Shown piece by piece: positions 26,779 to 34,608 of a stretch of DNA of 64,000 bases (positions are counted from its first letter, which is position 1; each line of letters opens with the position of its first letter). Both the position numbers and the translations under genes were made by a program. Source of the DNA: Nitrospirota bacterium (GTDB lineage Bacteria; Nitrospirota; Thermodesulfovibrionia; Thermodesulfovibrionales; Dissulfurispiraceae). The DNA is taken from NCBI GenBank assembly GCA_021792185.1, contig JAJYVD010000004.1:22294-86293 (forward strand), in the 5' to 3' direction. The notes beneath the pieces are model-generated. The model was given only the letters and a program-made list of their open reading frames with translations, was not told the DNA's origin and searched no databases.

Positions 26779-27389
26779 TGCGGATCCATTACAATAAAAT
26801 CGCTGTCCCACTCGCCTGAAAAAAGTTTTCTCATTATCGGAAGGTCGGCGGTTTTCTGTTCAAATTGCCATCCCATTTCTGTAGCTGCATGCCTTGCCCT
26901 CAAAATACTTTCTTCTGTCTCTATCCCTGTTCTCACAAAGAGAAGCCTCTTATAACCCGCATAAATTTCTTCGATAATCCCCTCGTCATTATTTTTTAAC
27001 CTTTTCCTTGCTCCTCTAATCTTCTCATTAGGGGTGCCGTCTTTCCTCACCCATCCCTCTGAAAGAAAATATGTCCCGGGCTCGTCTGAAAAGAGAGAGA
27101 AACGCTCATTGCTTCCGAGCATCATGTCAAAGCAGTCGTGGGCCTTCGGCATTACCACAGGCAAGCCCGCCGTATCGAGCTTTAAAGTGCCGCCGCAGTA
27201 ACCGTAAAGCAACAGCACGGCATCGGCATCCGATGCATTGTCGATTGTTTCCTGAATCCGCTGCTGAAGAACACGAGGCGTTTTGTGATACCCGAAATCA
27301 AGCATAACAACGGAATGCCCATGCCCATCACCCAGCATTTTATTTATTTCCCTCTCGAATATCTTACAGGCTATCACCAAAAATCTCAT
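26775..27389 (-). CDS. DUF1638 protein linked to corrinoid methyl transfer
   Basis: A 204-residue cytoplasmic protein of the DUF1638 family. It opens with MRFLVIACKIF, has the family's LLLYGYCGG and PKAHDCFDMMLG motifs, and GTYFLSEGW. Such genes regularly accompany UroD-type corrinoid methyltransferases and RACo, and structural work is consistent with a corrinoid-pathway role, though the biochemical function is not settled. It is 7 bp from the methyltransferase and overlaps the RACo gene. Confidence 0.88.
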   Translation of the reverse strand: MRFLVIACKIFEREINKMLGDGHGHSVVMLDFGYHKTPRVLQQRIQETIDNASDADAVLLLYGYCGGTLKLDTAGLPVVMPKAHDCFDMMLGSNERFSLFSDEPGTYFLSEGWVRKDGTPNEKIRGARKRLKNNDEGIIEEIYAGYKRLLFVRTGIETEESILRARHAATEMGWQFEQKTADLPIMRKLFSGEWDSDFIVMDPQ

Positions 27390-27396
27390 AGTATCC

Positions 27397-28413
27397 TCAA
27401 TATTTAAAGTCCCTCGCTGCCTCTACCACTGCCTTGATGTTCTCGATATCGGATTCAACAGGCACTTCGCATCCCGAGCCGATTATATAATTTCCTTTGC
27501 CTTCCGCCTCCATAAGGCACCTTCTTACCTCCTCTTTCATCTCCGCAGGAGAGCACGAGACAAAAGAGTAAGGTTTCAGATTCCCGTTAAGTGCAATATT
27601 ATCGGCAAGTTTAAATGCCTCGCGAATTGGTACTACATAATCTATCGTAGCAAGATTTATTCCTGTTTTTTTAAAATACGGTATGATCTTCTGGGTTGCG
27701 CCGGCAATGCTTATCCATGAAATCCGCGAACCTTCGTCCCTGAAAGAGTCGTACATCCTCTTCAATCTCCGGGCTTCGTAATGAACAAACAGGGAGGGAG
27801 GGATAACAGCAGGGGACGCCACCGGGTCAAAAACAACGGGACAATGTGCGCCTGCCCTTATGAGCGCCCTTCCATAACTTATTGCAACTTCTTCGGTGAA
27901 GTCCAGAACCTGATTTATGCCGTCCGGATTGTCAACCAGTTGATACAGAAAATCTTCAAGCCCCATTATCTGCGAGGCAATACTCACAGGGCCCATGACG
28001 CACGCTGCAATTACGCATTCGTTCCCTGCAGATTCCCTGAGCCGCCTGCATGACTCGATGACAACAGGCATCCTGCCGTCCTTTAAAGGATCAGGGAGTT
28101 TCAGCCCCTTCACATCCTCTACATTCTGCAGAATATGCTCATTCACCGAAGGGTATGCGTCATCCTCGTAACGAAGAGTGCATCCCAGTGCCTCGGCCTC
28201 GACAGACAGGTCTGCAAAGGCAAACAGGATATCATATCCGATAGCCTCCCTTGCCTTTAATTGGCTCCCGGCTATAATTCTTCCGTTCGTAACATACTGA
28301 GAAATCCTGTAGCCGTTAAGTCTTGCAGTAATGCCGAAAATCTCAGGCGCAACGGGAGGCCTGTCTGGAAAATCACCGTTGATCGCAGCAAGCAGTCTCT
28401 CGTATGATGTCAT
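27397..28413 (-). CDS. UroD/MtaA-family corrinoid methyltransferase
   Basis: A protein of about 338 residues of the uroporphyrinogen-decarboxylase fold. The start ATG 28413 (MTSYERLLAAINGDFPDRPP) has GAGG 6 nt upstream. Motifs include RPPVAPEI near the N-terminus and the C-terminal Zn-type HxCxnC is replaced by a GSGCEVP segment typical of corrinoid-linked members (MtaA/MtbA/CmuA style). The neighbours (corrinoid protein, RACo, DUF1638) indicate methyl transfer between a corrinoid and an unknown donor or acceptor, not heme synthesis. Confidence 0.88.
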   Translation of the reverse strand: MTSYERLLAAINGDFPDRPPVAPEIFGITARLNGYRISQYVTNGRIIAGSQLKAREAIGYDILFAFADLSVEAEALGCTLRYEDDAYPSVNEHILQNVEDVKGLKLPDPLKDGRMPVVIESCRRLRESAGNECVIAACVMGPVSIASQIMGLEDFLYQLVDNPDGINQVLDFTEEVAISYGRALIRAGAHCPVVFDPVASPAVIPPSLFVHYEARRLKRMYDSFRDEGSRISWISIAGATQKIIPYFKKTGINLATIDYVVPIREAFKLADNIALNGNLKPYSFVSCSPAEMKEEVRRCLMEAEGKGNYIIGSGCEVPVESDIENIKAVVEAARDFKY

Positions 28414-28430
28414 ATTCATCCTCGGCTAAA

Positions 28431-28558
28431 GTGGAAGACAAAGTATTGAAGCGACTTCGACAGACCAAGCGTAACATGGATGTTTAAGCGGGCTGTCGTA
28501 GCTTCGGAGAATGGCTGGATGCCATTCGAGAATGAAGCGGAAATACTTTGTCTTCCAC
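28431..28558. repeat. 128-bp element with 17-bp perfect terminal inverted repeats
   Basis: The ends GTGGAAGACAAAGTATT (28431-28447) and its exact reverse complement (28542-28558) bracket about 94 bp that can also fold (CTTCGACAG against CTGTCG...AGCTTCGG). There is no transposase. It separates the methyltransferase and corrinoid genes of one operon. The form suits a MITE or REPIN-like element; a large intercistronic RNA structure is the alternative. Confidence 0.65.
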
Positions 28559-28564
28559 ATGGGG

Positions 28565-29230
28565 TTAAACACCGACTCCGACACTATTGAGATAATGAAT
28601 AGCATCAAATGCATCCTTGGCTATGTAGTCCACGTTCAGGTCATCGGGCCTTGCCTGCTGGATTGCGGCGCCGCCTGCCAGCACCTTTATATCGGGCAAT
28701 CCGTCTTTATAAAGAATCTCCCTGATCTCCCTGATCTCCCTGATATAAGGGATTGTGAGCGTTATTAGACTGCTCACACCTATATACCCTGCGCCTTCCA
28801 CTACCGCCGCCTTTACAAAACTCGCAGGATCCACATCCTTTCCGAGGTCGATCACCCTGAAACCATTGGCCTTCATGAGCATTTTCACCACATGTTTCCC
28901 CAGTTCATGGATATCGCCTTTTATAGCGCCTAAAACAATGGTCCTTCCGGGTGCAGGCTCTGCCGTGGAAGAATGGGGCAGATACTTTGCCGCCACCTTA
29001 TCCATTACCGCCATCATCGAACGCCCTGCGAGCATTATTTCGAGGAGGTTGAACTCCTCATTTGTGCATTTTGCATCCAGCGAGCGGAGTGCTGCCGTAA
29101 GCCCTTCATGGATAAGCCCTTCTACAGGAAAACCGCTGCCGAGAAGCCTTTCCGAAAGCTCAACAGCGCTTTTGGTCTCCCCGTCAACAACGGCCTTAAT
29201 GAGTTGATGTATCTCTGTCTCCCTTTTCAT
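28565..29230 (-). CDS. Corrinoid (B12-binding) methyl-carrier protein
   Basis: A 221-residue protein of the MtbC/MtaC/MttC class. An N-terminal helical cap (1-85) is followed by a Rossmann-like B12 domain with the base-off motif DIHELG (D106, H108, G111), then GADYIGVSSL-type and LAGGAA motifs. It carries the methyl group on cobalt between methyltransferases. Residues REIREIREI come from three tandem copies of a 9-nt unit (about 28723-28749), a small slippage tract within the helix before the last strand; normal proteins have one copy. Confidence 0.92.
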   Translation of the reverse strand: MKRETEIHQLIKAVVDGETKSAVELSERLLGSGFPVEGLIHEGLTAALRSLDAKCTNEEFNLLEIMLAGRSMMAVMDKVAAKYLPHSSTAEPAPGRTIVLGAIKGDIHELGKHVVKMLMKANGFRVIDLGKDVDPASFVKAAVVEGAGYIGVSSLITLTIPYIREIREIREILYKDGLPDIKVLAGGAAIQQARPDDLNVDYIAKDAFDAIHYLNSVGVGV

Positions 29231-29316
29231 CCGGAAGGAAATGCCCCTATTTATAATATCAGAAACGCCGGAATTTTGTTAACCGGGCATTTAGGCTGTG
29301 TGAGAAGTTTCATTAG

Positions 29317-29350
29317 GGACATTTAGTCTACATCTTGGGGCAATAATGCC
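29317..29350. promoter_or_regulatory. Composite GRCAT...TGCCCC palindrome site upstream of corrinoid operon
   Basis: Two copies of the shared motif lie about 20 bp apart: GGGACATTTAGTC (29317-29329) and TGGGGCAATAATGCC (29336-29350). The whole site matches 37711-37746 in the opposite orientation. It lies downstream of the sigma-54 box at 29392-29406, inside the likely leader. The rest of 29231-29412 shows no B12 riboswitch core. Confidence 0.5.
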
Positions 29351-29391
29351 GCAACCAGCACATACAATTTATTCAATTATATTATATTTCA

Positions 29392-29406
29392 GCAAAGCAG
29401 ATGCCA
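29392..29406 (-). promoter_or_regulatory. Candidate sigma-54 promoter of the corrinoid/regulator operon
   Basis: On the minus strand TGGCATCTGCTTTGC gives GG-N10-GC with a TTGC -12 core; the -24 half is slightly weaker (CAT for CAC). It would drive 29230 down to the NtrC-type regulator, making that regulator part of its own operon. Confidence 0.55.
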
Positions 29407-29412
29407 TGCTTC

Positions 29413-29859
29413 CTACTTCCCCATAAGACCTGCCACAACACTGACAATCCCTGCCGCAATGATCAAACCGGCAGGCAGCCCTCTCAGAAAAAGTACACCA
29501 ATAAGTGTACCAAGCACTACAGCAAAAAGGATGTGCGGCTGCTGCATAAAACTTATGCCTCTACCCCCAAAATATGAGATGATTGCTGCGGTAGCTATTG
29601 TCAAGAAGAATATTGGATTTTTGAATTGTTCAAGCAGGTTAGAGAATTTGATCTTTTCAGTCGCAACAGGCATCATGATGAACACCATTAAAAAAAAGAT
29701 GCCCAATAAAAAAGCAGGCCGGCTAACAGACGCCAGGGTACTTTTGTCAAATATGAGGGTGAGTAAAAATAAGACCCCAGCAGCCGCTGCGAGAATATAG
29801 TCCTTGAAGACAATGCTCAAAAATAGGATAACTAACAAAGCAATCCCAGCCTGTGACAT
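29413..29859 (-). CDS. UPF0756/DUF441 membrane protein
   Basis: A 148-residue protein with four or five transmembrane helices, including GGRGISFMQQPHILFAVVLGTLIGVLF, which matches the UPF0756 (YeaL-type) family. Function is not established for the family. It is 33 bp from the aminotransferase gene with GGGAGG upstream, so it appears to be the last gene of the copper-receptor/sulfur operon. Confidence 0.85.
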   Translation of the reverse strand: MSQAGIALLVILFLSIVFKDYILAAAAGVLFLLTLIFDKSTLASVSRPAFLLGIFFLMVFIMMPVATEKIKFSNLLEQFKNPIFFLTIATAAIISYFGGRGISFMQQPHILFAVVLGTLIGVLFLRGLPAGLIIAAGIVSVVAGLMGK

Positions 29860-29892
29860 TTTAACCTCCCTGTGTTGCTTATTTTATTCTTA

Positions 29893-31014
29893 TTAAGGTA
29901 AACATTCTATCAAACGGTCAATCTCATCCTCTGTATTATAAAAATGTGGCGAAACGCGAATAGCCTCTCCCATTATTGAAGTAATGACATTTGCATGCTC
30001 CAGCTTTTTGTGTAATTCCCTCGCAGAGCGTTTGCTGCTCTCAAAGACAACAATACCCGAACGTTCAGAAGGCTCTATTGAACTCAATATTTGATAATCC
30101 CTTGCCTGCAGTTGATTTATCAGATAACCGGTTAGATTAAGAATCTTCTTCTCTACATTATCCATACCTATTTCCAGCAGTAAATCAAGTGCAGCACTAA
30201 ATCCATAAATCCCTGGCATATTCAAAGAGCCCTCTTCAAATCGGGCTGCTGAGGGTAAAAGATTTAAGTCATAACTAAGGTGGTTCCCTCCATTATGTAC
30301 ACTCTTCCAACTAATATTAGTGGGGATAAGCTGTGGCAAAATCTCTCTGTCGCAGTAAAACACCCCTATGCCTCCAGGTCCCAGCAGCCATTTCCCGGAG
30401 TTTGCGGACAAAAAGCTAACCTTGTTTTTTTTGACATCCAGATCTAACGCGCCTAATCCCTGAGCAGCATCCACAAAGAAATAAATTCCTCTGGCAGCAC
30501 ATATTTCTCCTAATGTTTGCAAGTCATTGCAAAACCCTGTGTTGAATTCAACAAAACTTATTGATAAAAGTTTAGTTCTAAAATCAATCTGCTTCAGAAT
30601 ATCCTCAATGAGGATACGTCCATTAAAAGGATGTACAAATCTGGTTTCCACATCTAAACGTGCCAGATTCAACCATGGATAGACATTGGCTGGAAACTCT
30701 CCCATAACAGTAACAACATTATCCCCTTGCTGCCATGGAATACTCTCAGCAGCGAGAATAATTCCCTCGGAGGTATTTTTGACAAAGGCTATCTCCTCTG
30801 GTTCGGCATTAATGAGTCGCGCCATTTTAAGACGAGTAGATTTTGCCTGCTCAACCCACATTGGAAAGCTTAAACTTCCGTTTGCCGCACGGTCGTCAAG
30901 CCATTGTTGCATAGATTGGACTACACGCAAAGGCAGTGGTGCAAGTGTAGCATGGTTTAAATAACACTGTTTTAGAGTTATGGGGAATTCCATCCGGTAT
31001 TTAGTTAAATTCAT
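29893..31014 (-). CDS. Class V PLP-dependent aminotransferase-like protein
   Basis: A 373-residue fold-type I PLP enzyme. The PLP lysine is K208 (SANSGKWLLGPGG), with D182 (VDAAQ) and the C-terminal RVSPHFYNTEDE. It lacks the mobile catalytic-Cys loop of IscS/NifS desulfurases, so it is closer to isopenicillin-N-epimerase/EgtE-like lyases. C-S bond cleavage or amino-acid processing in the biosynthetic operon is likely (inference). The Shine-Dalgarno is GAGAGG. Confidence 0.85.
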   Translation of the reverse strand: MNLTKYRMEFPITLKQCYLNHATLAPLPLRVVQSMQQWLDDRAANGSLSFPMWVEQAKSTRLKMARLINAEPEEIAFVKNTSEGIILAAESIPWQQGDNVVTVMGEFPANVYPWLNLARLDVETRFVHPFNGRILIEDILKQIDFRTKLLSISFVEFNTGFCNDLQTLGEICAARGIYFFVDAAQGLGALDLDVKKNKVSFLSANSGKWLLGPGGIGVFYCDREILPQLIPTNISWKSVHNGGNHLSYDLNLLPSAARFEEGSLNMPGIYGFSAALDLLLEIGMDNVEKKILNLTGYLINQLQARDYQILSSIEPSERSGIVVFESSKRSARELHKKLEHANVITSIMGEAIRVSPHFYNTEDEIDRLIECLP

Positions 31015-31046
31015 AGAATCAAACCTCTCTCTAAATTATAAATTTT

Positions 31047-31898
31047 TTATAGCGTAGTATAATCCCATCCCCCTTCAGGTGGTTCAACTACCCGAATAGG
31101 GTACTGCAAATTATCCAGGTCAATTAAGATGCCTTTTGGAGCAGGGGCCAGCGGTTCCCGTCCTGTCAGAATCTGAACTGCTTCATGGAAAGAGAAAAGT
31201 GCTAACAGATGTGCTCTGACCGGTGTGATGATCCATCCATCTTTCCCTTCACAGTAATTGCCGGCCCAGGAGGCAGGTGCTCCCATTTTGACAGAATACC
31301 ATGCCCTTTTTTTCTTTATATCCGCAATCTGCTGACGCAATTCCATAGCAGTCAATTTCTTGCCCATACAAGGCAAATTAAGTGCTGCCTCGTAGGGAAC
31401 TCCTTCCGGGAAAAAAGAAGATACAAACCCCCGATTAGGTGGGCTGCCGGACATCCCTACACTCGGAATCCCTAACTCCCTGGCAGTCCTGTGGATTATA
31501 ACCCTTGATGGCATATCGTCCACTGCCTCCAACACTATGTCATGTCCGCTTAAAAGCTCAACGGCATTATCTTCATCTACTCTTGCTTTTACCGTCTTTA
31601 CTTCAATGGTTGGGTTTATTTCTCTGATAATTCTTTCAGCAACTAATGCCTTTGGCTCATCCAGCGTAGAAGTGGAAGCCAACATCTGTCTATTGATATT
31701 AGAGATATCAAAACTGTCCATGTCCATTCCTGTAATGCCGCCTATACCCATCCTGGCACATAGAATTGCCTCATAGCCTCCAACACCTCCTAACCCACAA
31801 ACGGCTACTCTCGCCTTCCTTAATTTCTCCTGTTCCTCTATTGTGTAGACGCCGATATTCCTTTTGACCATCTCCCAGTAAAAGGCATCCTTATCCAT
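31047..31898 (-). CDS. ThiF/MoeB-family E1-like adenylyltransferase (copy 1)
   Basis: A 283-residue protein with the nucleotide-binding GLGGVGG at 35-41, DMDSFDISNINRQ for ATP and Mg binding, and EAVDDMPSR. It lacks the paired CxxC zinc motifs of MoeB/ThiF. The N-terminal IGVYTIEEQEKLRKARV and C-terminal WDYTTL are shared with the ThiF at 33737, so the two are paralogs about 2 kb apart in the same operon. E1-like enzymes activate a carboxylate by adenylation before thiolation or amide formation. Overlaps the cupin gene by 8 bp. Confidence 0.9.
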   Translation of the reverse strand: MDKDAFYWEMVKRNIGVYTIEEQEKLRKARVAVCGLGGVGGYEAILCARMGIGGITGMDMDSFDISNINRQMLASTSTLDEPKALVAERIIREINPTIEVKTVKARVDEDNAVELLSGHDIVLEAVDDMPSRVIIHRTARELGIPSVGMSGSPPNRGFVSSFFPEGVPYEAALNLPCMGKKLTAMELRQQIADIKKKRAWYSVKMGAPASWAGNYCEGKDGWIITPVRAHLLALFSFHEAVQILTGREPLAPAPKGILIDLDNLQYPIRVVEPPEGGWDYTTL

Positions 31899-32367
31899 CT
31901 ATTGCTCCTTTTTTATTGTCATCATGAAAACCGACAGATATTTCGTCAGGATTAATAAGGCTATCGTTGTAGTTCCCTTTCAAAACAATATGGCTGAAAT
32001 GGCCTGAGCCTTCAATGAGCCTGTAAGAGTGCATAACACCTTTAGGTATAAAGACCGTGGCAGGCGAAGGCACAATATAGACCTCGCCATCAAGAACAAC
32101 CTCGGCCTTCAGTCCTTCCAATTCCTCGTTATTTCCAAGAAAGATGTATACACTGCTCACATTGTGGGCATGTGCGTCTACATAATCAGGCTGGTCAGGG
32201 GTCACATCTTTAGCTGTCCTCACCATCGCGTAGAGATCCGAGTCAGAAAATAGTCTTTTTTCCAGAAAGACCCTTCGCTTGCCCGGCGCCAGATCATTAT
32301 GAAAAGGCAACTCCGAGGTTCTTCTTATTTCAGGTTTTATGATATTTTCAGCAAATCTCTTTCCCAT
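31891..32367 (-). CDS. Cupin-domain protein
   Basis: A 158-residue protein with a single cupin barrel. Motif 1 is DAHAHNVSSVYIFLGNNEELEG, where H, H and E resemble a metal site. Motif 2 is FIPKGVMHSYR. The family includes metal-dependent isomerases, dioxygenases and sensors. It overlaps the homocitrate-synthase-like gene by 20 bp and the ThiF gene by 8 bp, so it is a close functional partner, probably an enzyme acting on the pathway intermediate (inference). Confidence 0.82.
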   Translation of the reverse strand: MGKRFAENIIKPEIRRTSELPFHNDLAPGKRRVFLEKRLFSDSDLYAMVRTAKDVTPDQPDYVDAHAHNVSSVYIFLGNNEELEGLKAEVVLDGEVYIVPSPATVFIPKGVMHSYRLIEGSGHFSHIVLKGNYNDSLINPDEISVGFHDDNKKGAIDG

Positions 32368-33481
32368 CTTTTTCTCCTCCCGAAAAGTTGTTTGTAAGAC
32401 TTAGAAGCTCCTCATCGCTATAGGATGGGTGTAAACCATTCTTTATCTCGTCAACGATGCGTGCTATATCCTTATCCTCAAGTTCAATGCCGAGCCTCTG
32501 GAGCCTTGCCTTAACTGCTCTCCTGCCTGCAAATTTATCCACAATAATCCTTCTGTCACGGTTTATCAACTCAGGAGAGAACGGCTCATAGGTTGAAGGG
32601 TCTTTCAGGACTCCCGATGTATGAACACCTGCCTTGTGTGAAAATGTATTCTCTCCAATAACAGGCCTGTTCATTGGAACCTTCACACCGCTGAACTCCT
32701 CTACCATATGCGCAAGCCCAGTTAATCCCTTAAGGTCTACTGTATCAATCCCGTAAAGTATCTTTAAGGCCACTGCGAGGTTGCACAAAGGTGTTATTCC
32801 AGCTCGCTCTCCAAGTCCATTTACAGTCACATGGATACAGTCAGCCCCTCCTTCAAAGGCTGCAAGGGAATTGGCTATTGCCAGACCCAGATCATTATGG
32901 CAGTGGGCATCAAGACTTACACCAAACTCCTTTTTCATTTTGCGAAAAAGAGAGCGCACTTCGTCCGGCAGGGCTATTCCTACAGTATCAGGAAGGCTTA
33001 TCCTGTCTGCCCCTGCATCCACTGCTGCATGGCATATCTCTATTAATGCATCTAAATCAGCCCTTGTGGCATCCTCAGCAGTAAACCTTACTTTTAGCCC
33101 ACTCTCAGCAACCCTTTTAACTGACTTGTAAACCAATTCTATAGCTCTCCCGATATCCATCTCCAGTTTCTTATGGAGATGTACTTTTGATGAGCCAAGA
33201 AATATGGCAATTCTGTCCACACCTGTTGAAAGCGCAGCGTCTATGTCTTTATCGCAGGCCCTACAATGAACCACCAACTCAGCCTTAATGTTTTCCTTTA
33301 CCACCGCTTTTATGAACTCGTCAATATCCTTTGATATAGTTGGATGCCCCAACTCAATCATATCTATCCCTATGGAGTCTAATGCACGCGCTATCTCAAG
33401 TTTTTGCGCCACGGTGAATGAAACTCCCGGCGTCTGTTCTCCCTCACGCAGCGTGGTATCTAAAATGAAAATCCTTTTCAT
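32348..33481 (-). CDS. Homocitrate synthase/2-isopropylmalate synthase-family enzyme (NifV-like)
   Basis: A 377-residue DRE-TIM aldol condensing enzyme. It opens with FILDTTLREGEQTPGVSF, and has DAHCHNDLGLA, NGLGERAG and HKAGVHTSG. The length and absence of a LeuA regulatory dimer domain fit NifV/homocitrate synthase. It would condense acetyl-CoA with a 2-oxo acid. There are no nif genes in the window, so the product is more likely a building block of the pathway encoded here. Substrate (2-oxoglutarate, pyruvate or other) cannot be read from sequence alone. Confidence 0.88.
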   Translation of the reverse strand: MKRIFILDTTLREGEQTPGVSFTVAQKLEIARALDSIGIDMIELGHPTISKDIDEFIKAVVKENIKAELVVHCRACDKDIDAALSTGVDRIAIFLGSSKVHLHKKLEMDIGRAIELVYKSVKRVAESGLKVRFTAEDATRADLDALIEICHAAVDAGADRISLPDTVGIALPDEVRSLFRKMKKEFGVSLDAHCHNDLGLAIANSLAAFEGGADCIHVTVNGLGERAGITPLCNLAVALKILYGIDTVDLKGLTGLAHMVEEFSGVKVPMNRPVIGENTFSHKAGVHTSGVLKDPSTYEPFSPELINRDRRIIVDKFAGRRAVKARLQRLGIELEDKDIARIVDEIKNGLHPSYSDEELLSLTNNFSGGEKDGKEIC

Positions 33482-33505
33482 TATTACCCCCTTTCATCCT
33501 ACCGC

Positions 33506-33721
33506 CTATTTGAACACCAGAACCTTCCATTTTGATGAGTCTATCTTCTCCACTTCCGCATTTAACTCCTTACTTTTTATGTATGCGAGAATAGATTCCA
33601 TGGAACAGATGTAATCAGTGAATATTTCCAGTGTTCCTCCTTCAGGCAGTTTTTCAATCTCCTTTTTTGTTTTTATAACAGGGTATGGGCACTGCTCACC
33701 ACAAACGTCCAGCTTCTTCAT
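33506..33721 (-). CDS. TusA-family sulfur carrier
   Basis: A 71-residue protein from ATG 33721, with the TusA motif CGEQCPYPVIKTKK (C11 carries the persulfide). TusA proteins move sulfur between desulfurases and acceptors. Here it lies between ThiF and the homocitrate-synthase-like gene, which suggests sulfur transfer to an adenylated carboxylate, giving a thiocarboxylate or similar group (inference). Confidence 0.92.
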   Translation of the reverse strand: MKKLDVCGEQCPYPVIKTKKEIEKLPEGGTLEIFTDYICSMESILAYIKSKELNAEVEKIDSSKWKVLVFK

Positions 33722-33736
33722 AATAACCTGCACCTC

Positions 33737-34588
33737 CTATAATTTTGTGTAATCCCAGCTTCCATCAGAAGAGGTTTGAATGGATACCATTGGATTTGAG
33801 GCCATATCCACGTGCAAAAGTTGTGGAGAATAAACAGGCTCCAAATCAGGTCTCCGAATTACGAGTTTCATAATCTCAAAGCTCGCCAGCAATCCCACAA
33901 TGTTTGCAACAGGCGATATAACCGCCCATGCCTTCTCACCCCTGAGGTACTTATCAGCCCAGTCTGCAAGGGCTCCCTTAGAAACTGAAAACTTTGCCCT
34001 CTCATCTTTAATTGCGATTACTTGTTTTTCCAACTCATCAGTCAACTCCTTGCCTAACGATAGGTGCTTCAGCGCCTTTTCGTAGGGAACTGAAGTTGGA
34101 GAAAGACACATCACCCCTCCTCTAAAAGGAGGGGTGACCGCTATCCAAACAGAAGGGATTCCAAGTTTGTATGCAGCACGGTGAACGATGACCCTGAAAG
34201 CCAAATTATCTGTGCCATCAAGAATAACATCGGTTTGTGAAAGCAAATCTTCTGCATTCTCTTTTGTTATAAAATCAGTGGTGATCTTGATTTTTACACG
34301 CGGATTGATGTCTTTCAAAATTCTCTCAGCTTCTTCTGCTTTAGACCTTCCGAGATTGCCCACGAAGCTGAGCATCTGTCTGTTCAAATTGCTGGGCACA
34401 AACAGGTCGCCGTCAATGATGTGTAGATTCTCAATTCCCATGCGTACACATTGAATAGCTGTGATACCCCCAACCCCGCCGACCCCGACTACTGTCACTC
34501 TGGCCTTACGAAGTTTTTCCTGCTCTTCTAATGTCAGGACTCCATAGTTGCGGTCGAATATCGCTTCATAGGAAGGTAAATTGTTCAT
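33737..34588 (-). CDS. ThiF/MoeB-family E1-like adenylyltransferase (copy 2)
   Basis: A 283-residue paralog of the protein at 31047, starting at ATG 34588 with GGAGG 6 nt upstream. It has GVGGVGG, IDGDLFVPSNLNRQ and DGTDNLAFR, and ends in SWDYTKL. No CxxC zinc pairs are seen. It lies 20 bp after the TonB receptor and 15 bp before TusA. Having two E1 paralogs suggests two activation steps or a heterodimer. Confidence 0.9.
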   Translation of the reverse strand: MNNLPSYEAIFDRNYGVLTLEEQEKLRKARVTVVGVGGVGGITAIQCVRMGIENLHIIDGDLFVPSNLNRQMLSFVGNLGRSKAEEAERILKDINPRVKIKITTDFITKENAEDLLSQTDVILDGTDNLAFRVIVHRAAYKLGIPSVWIAVTPPFRGGVMCLSPTSVPYEKALKHLSLGKELTDELEKQVIAIKDERAKFSVSKGALADWADKYLRGEKAWAVISPVANIVGLLASFEIMKLVIRRPDLEPVYSPQLLHVDMASNPMVSIQTSSDGSWDYTKL

Positions 34589-34608
34589 GTTATTCCTCCA
34601 CAGCATAT

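Noticed and set aside
27397..28413. Heme-biosynthetic uroporphyrinogen decarboxylase
   Set aside because: The neighbours (corrinoid protein, RACo, DUF1638) show the methyltransferase branch of the family.
28426..28614. Minus-strand 62-codon frame across the inverted-repeat element
   Set aside because: It runs through the 128-bp element and the 3' end of the corrinoid gene in another frame; no protein-like features.
28719..28750. CRISPR-like or regulatory short repeat
   Set aside because: Three in-frame copies of a 9-nt unit within the corrinoid gene (REI repeated); simple slippage, no spacers.
29231..29412. Cobalamin riboswitch upstream of the corrinoid operon
   Set aside because: No B12-box or conserved core found; only the palindromes and a sigma-54 box are visible.
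29893..31014. Cysteine desulfurase (IscS/SufS)
   Set aside because: PLP lysine is present but the catalytic cysteine loop of desulfurases is not seen.
32348..33481. NifV for nitrogenase cofactor
   Set aside because: No nif gene in the window and a tight operon with ThiF, TusA and a copper receptor; kept as NifV-like only.
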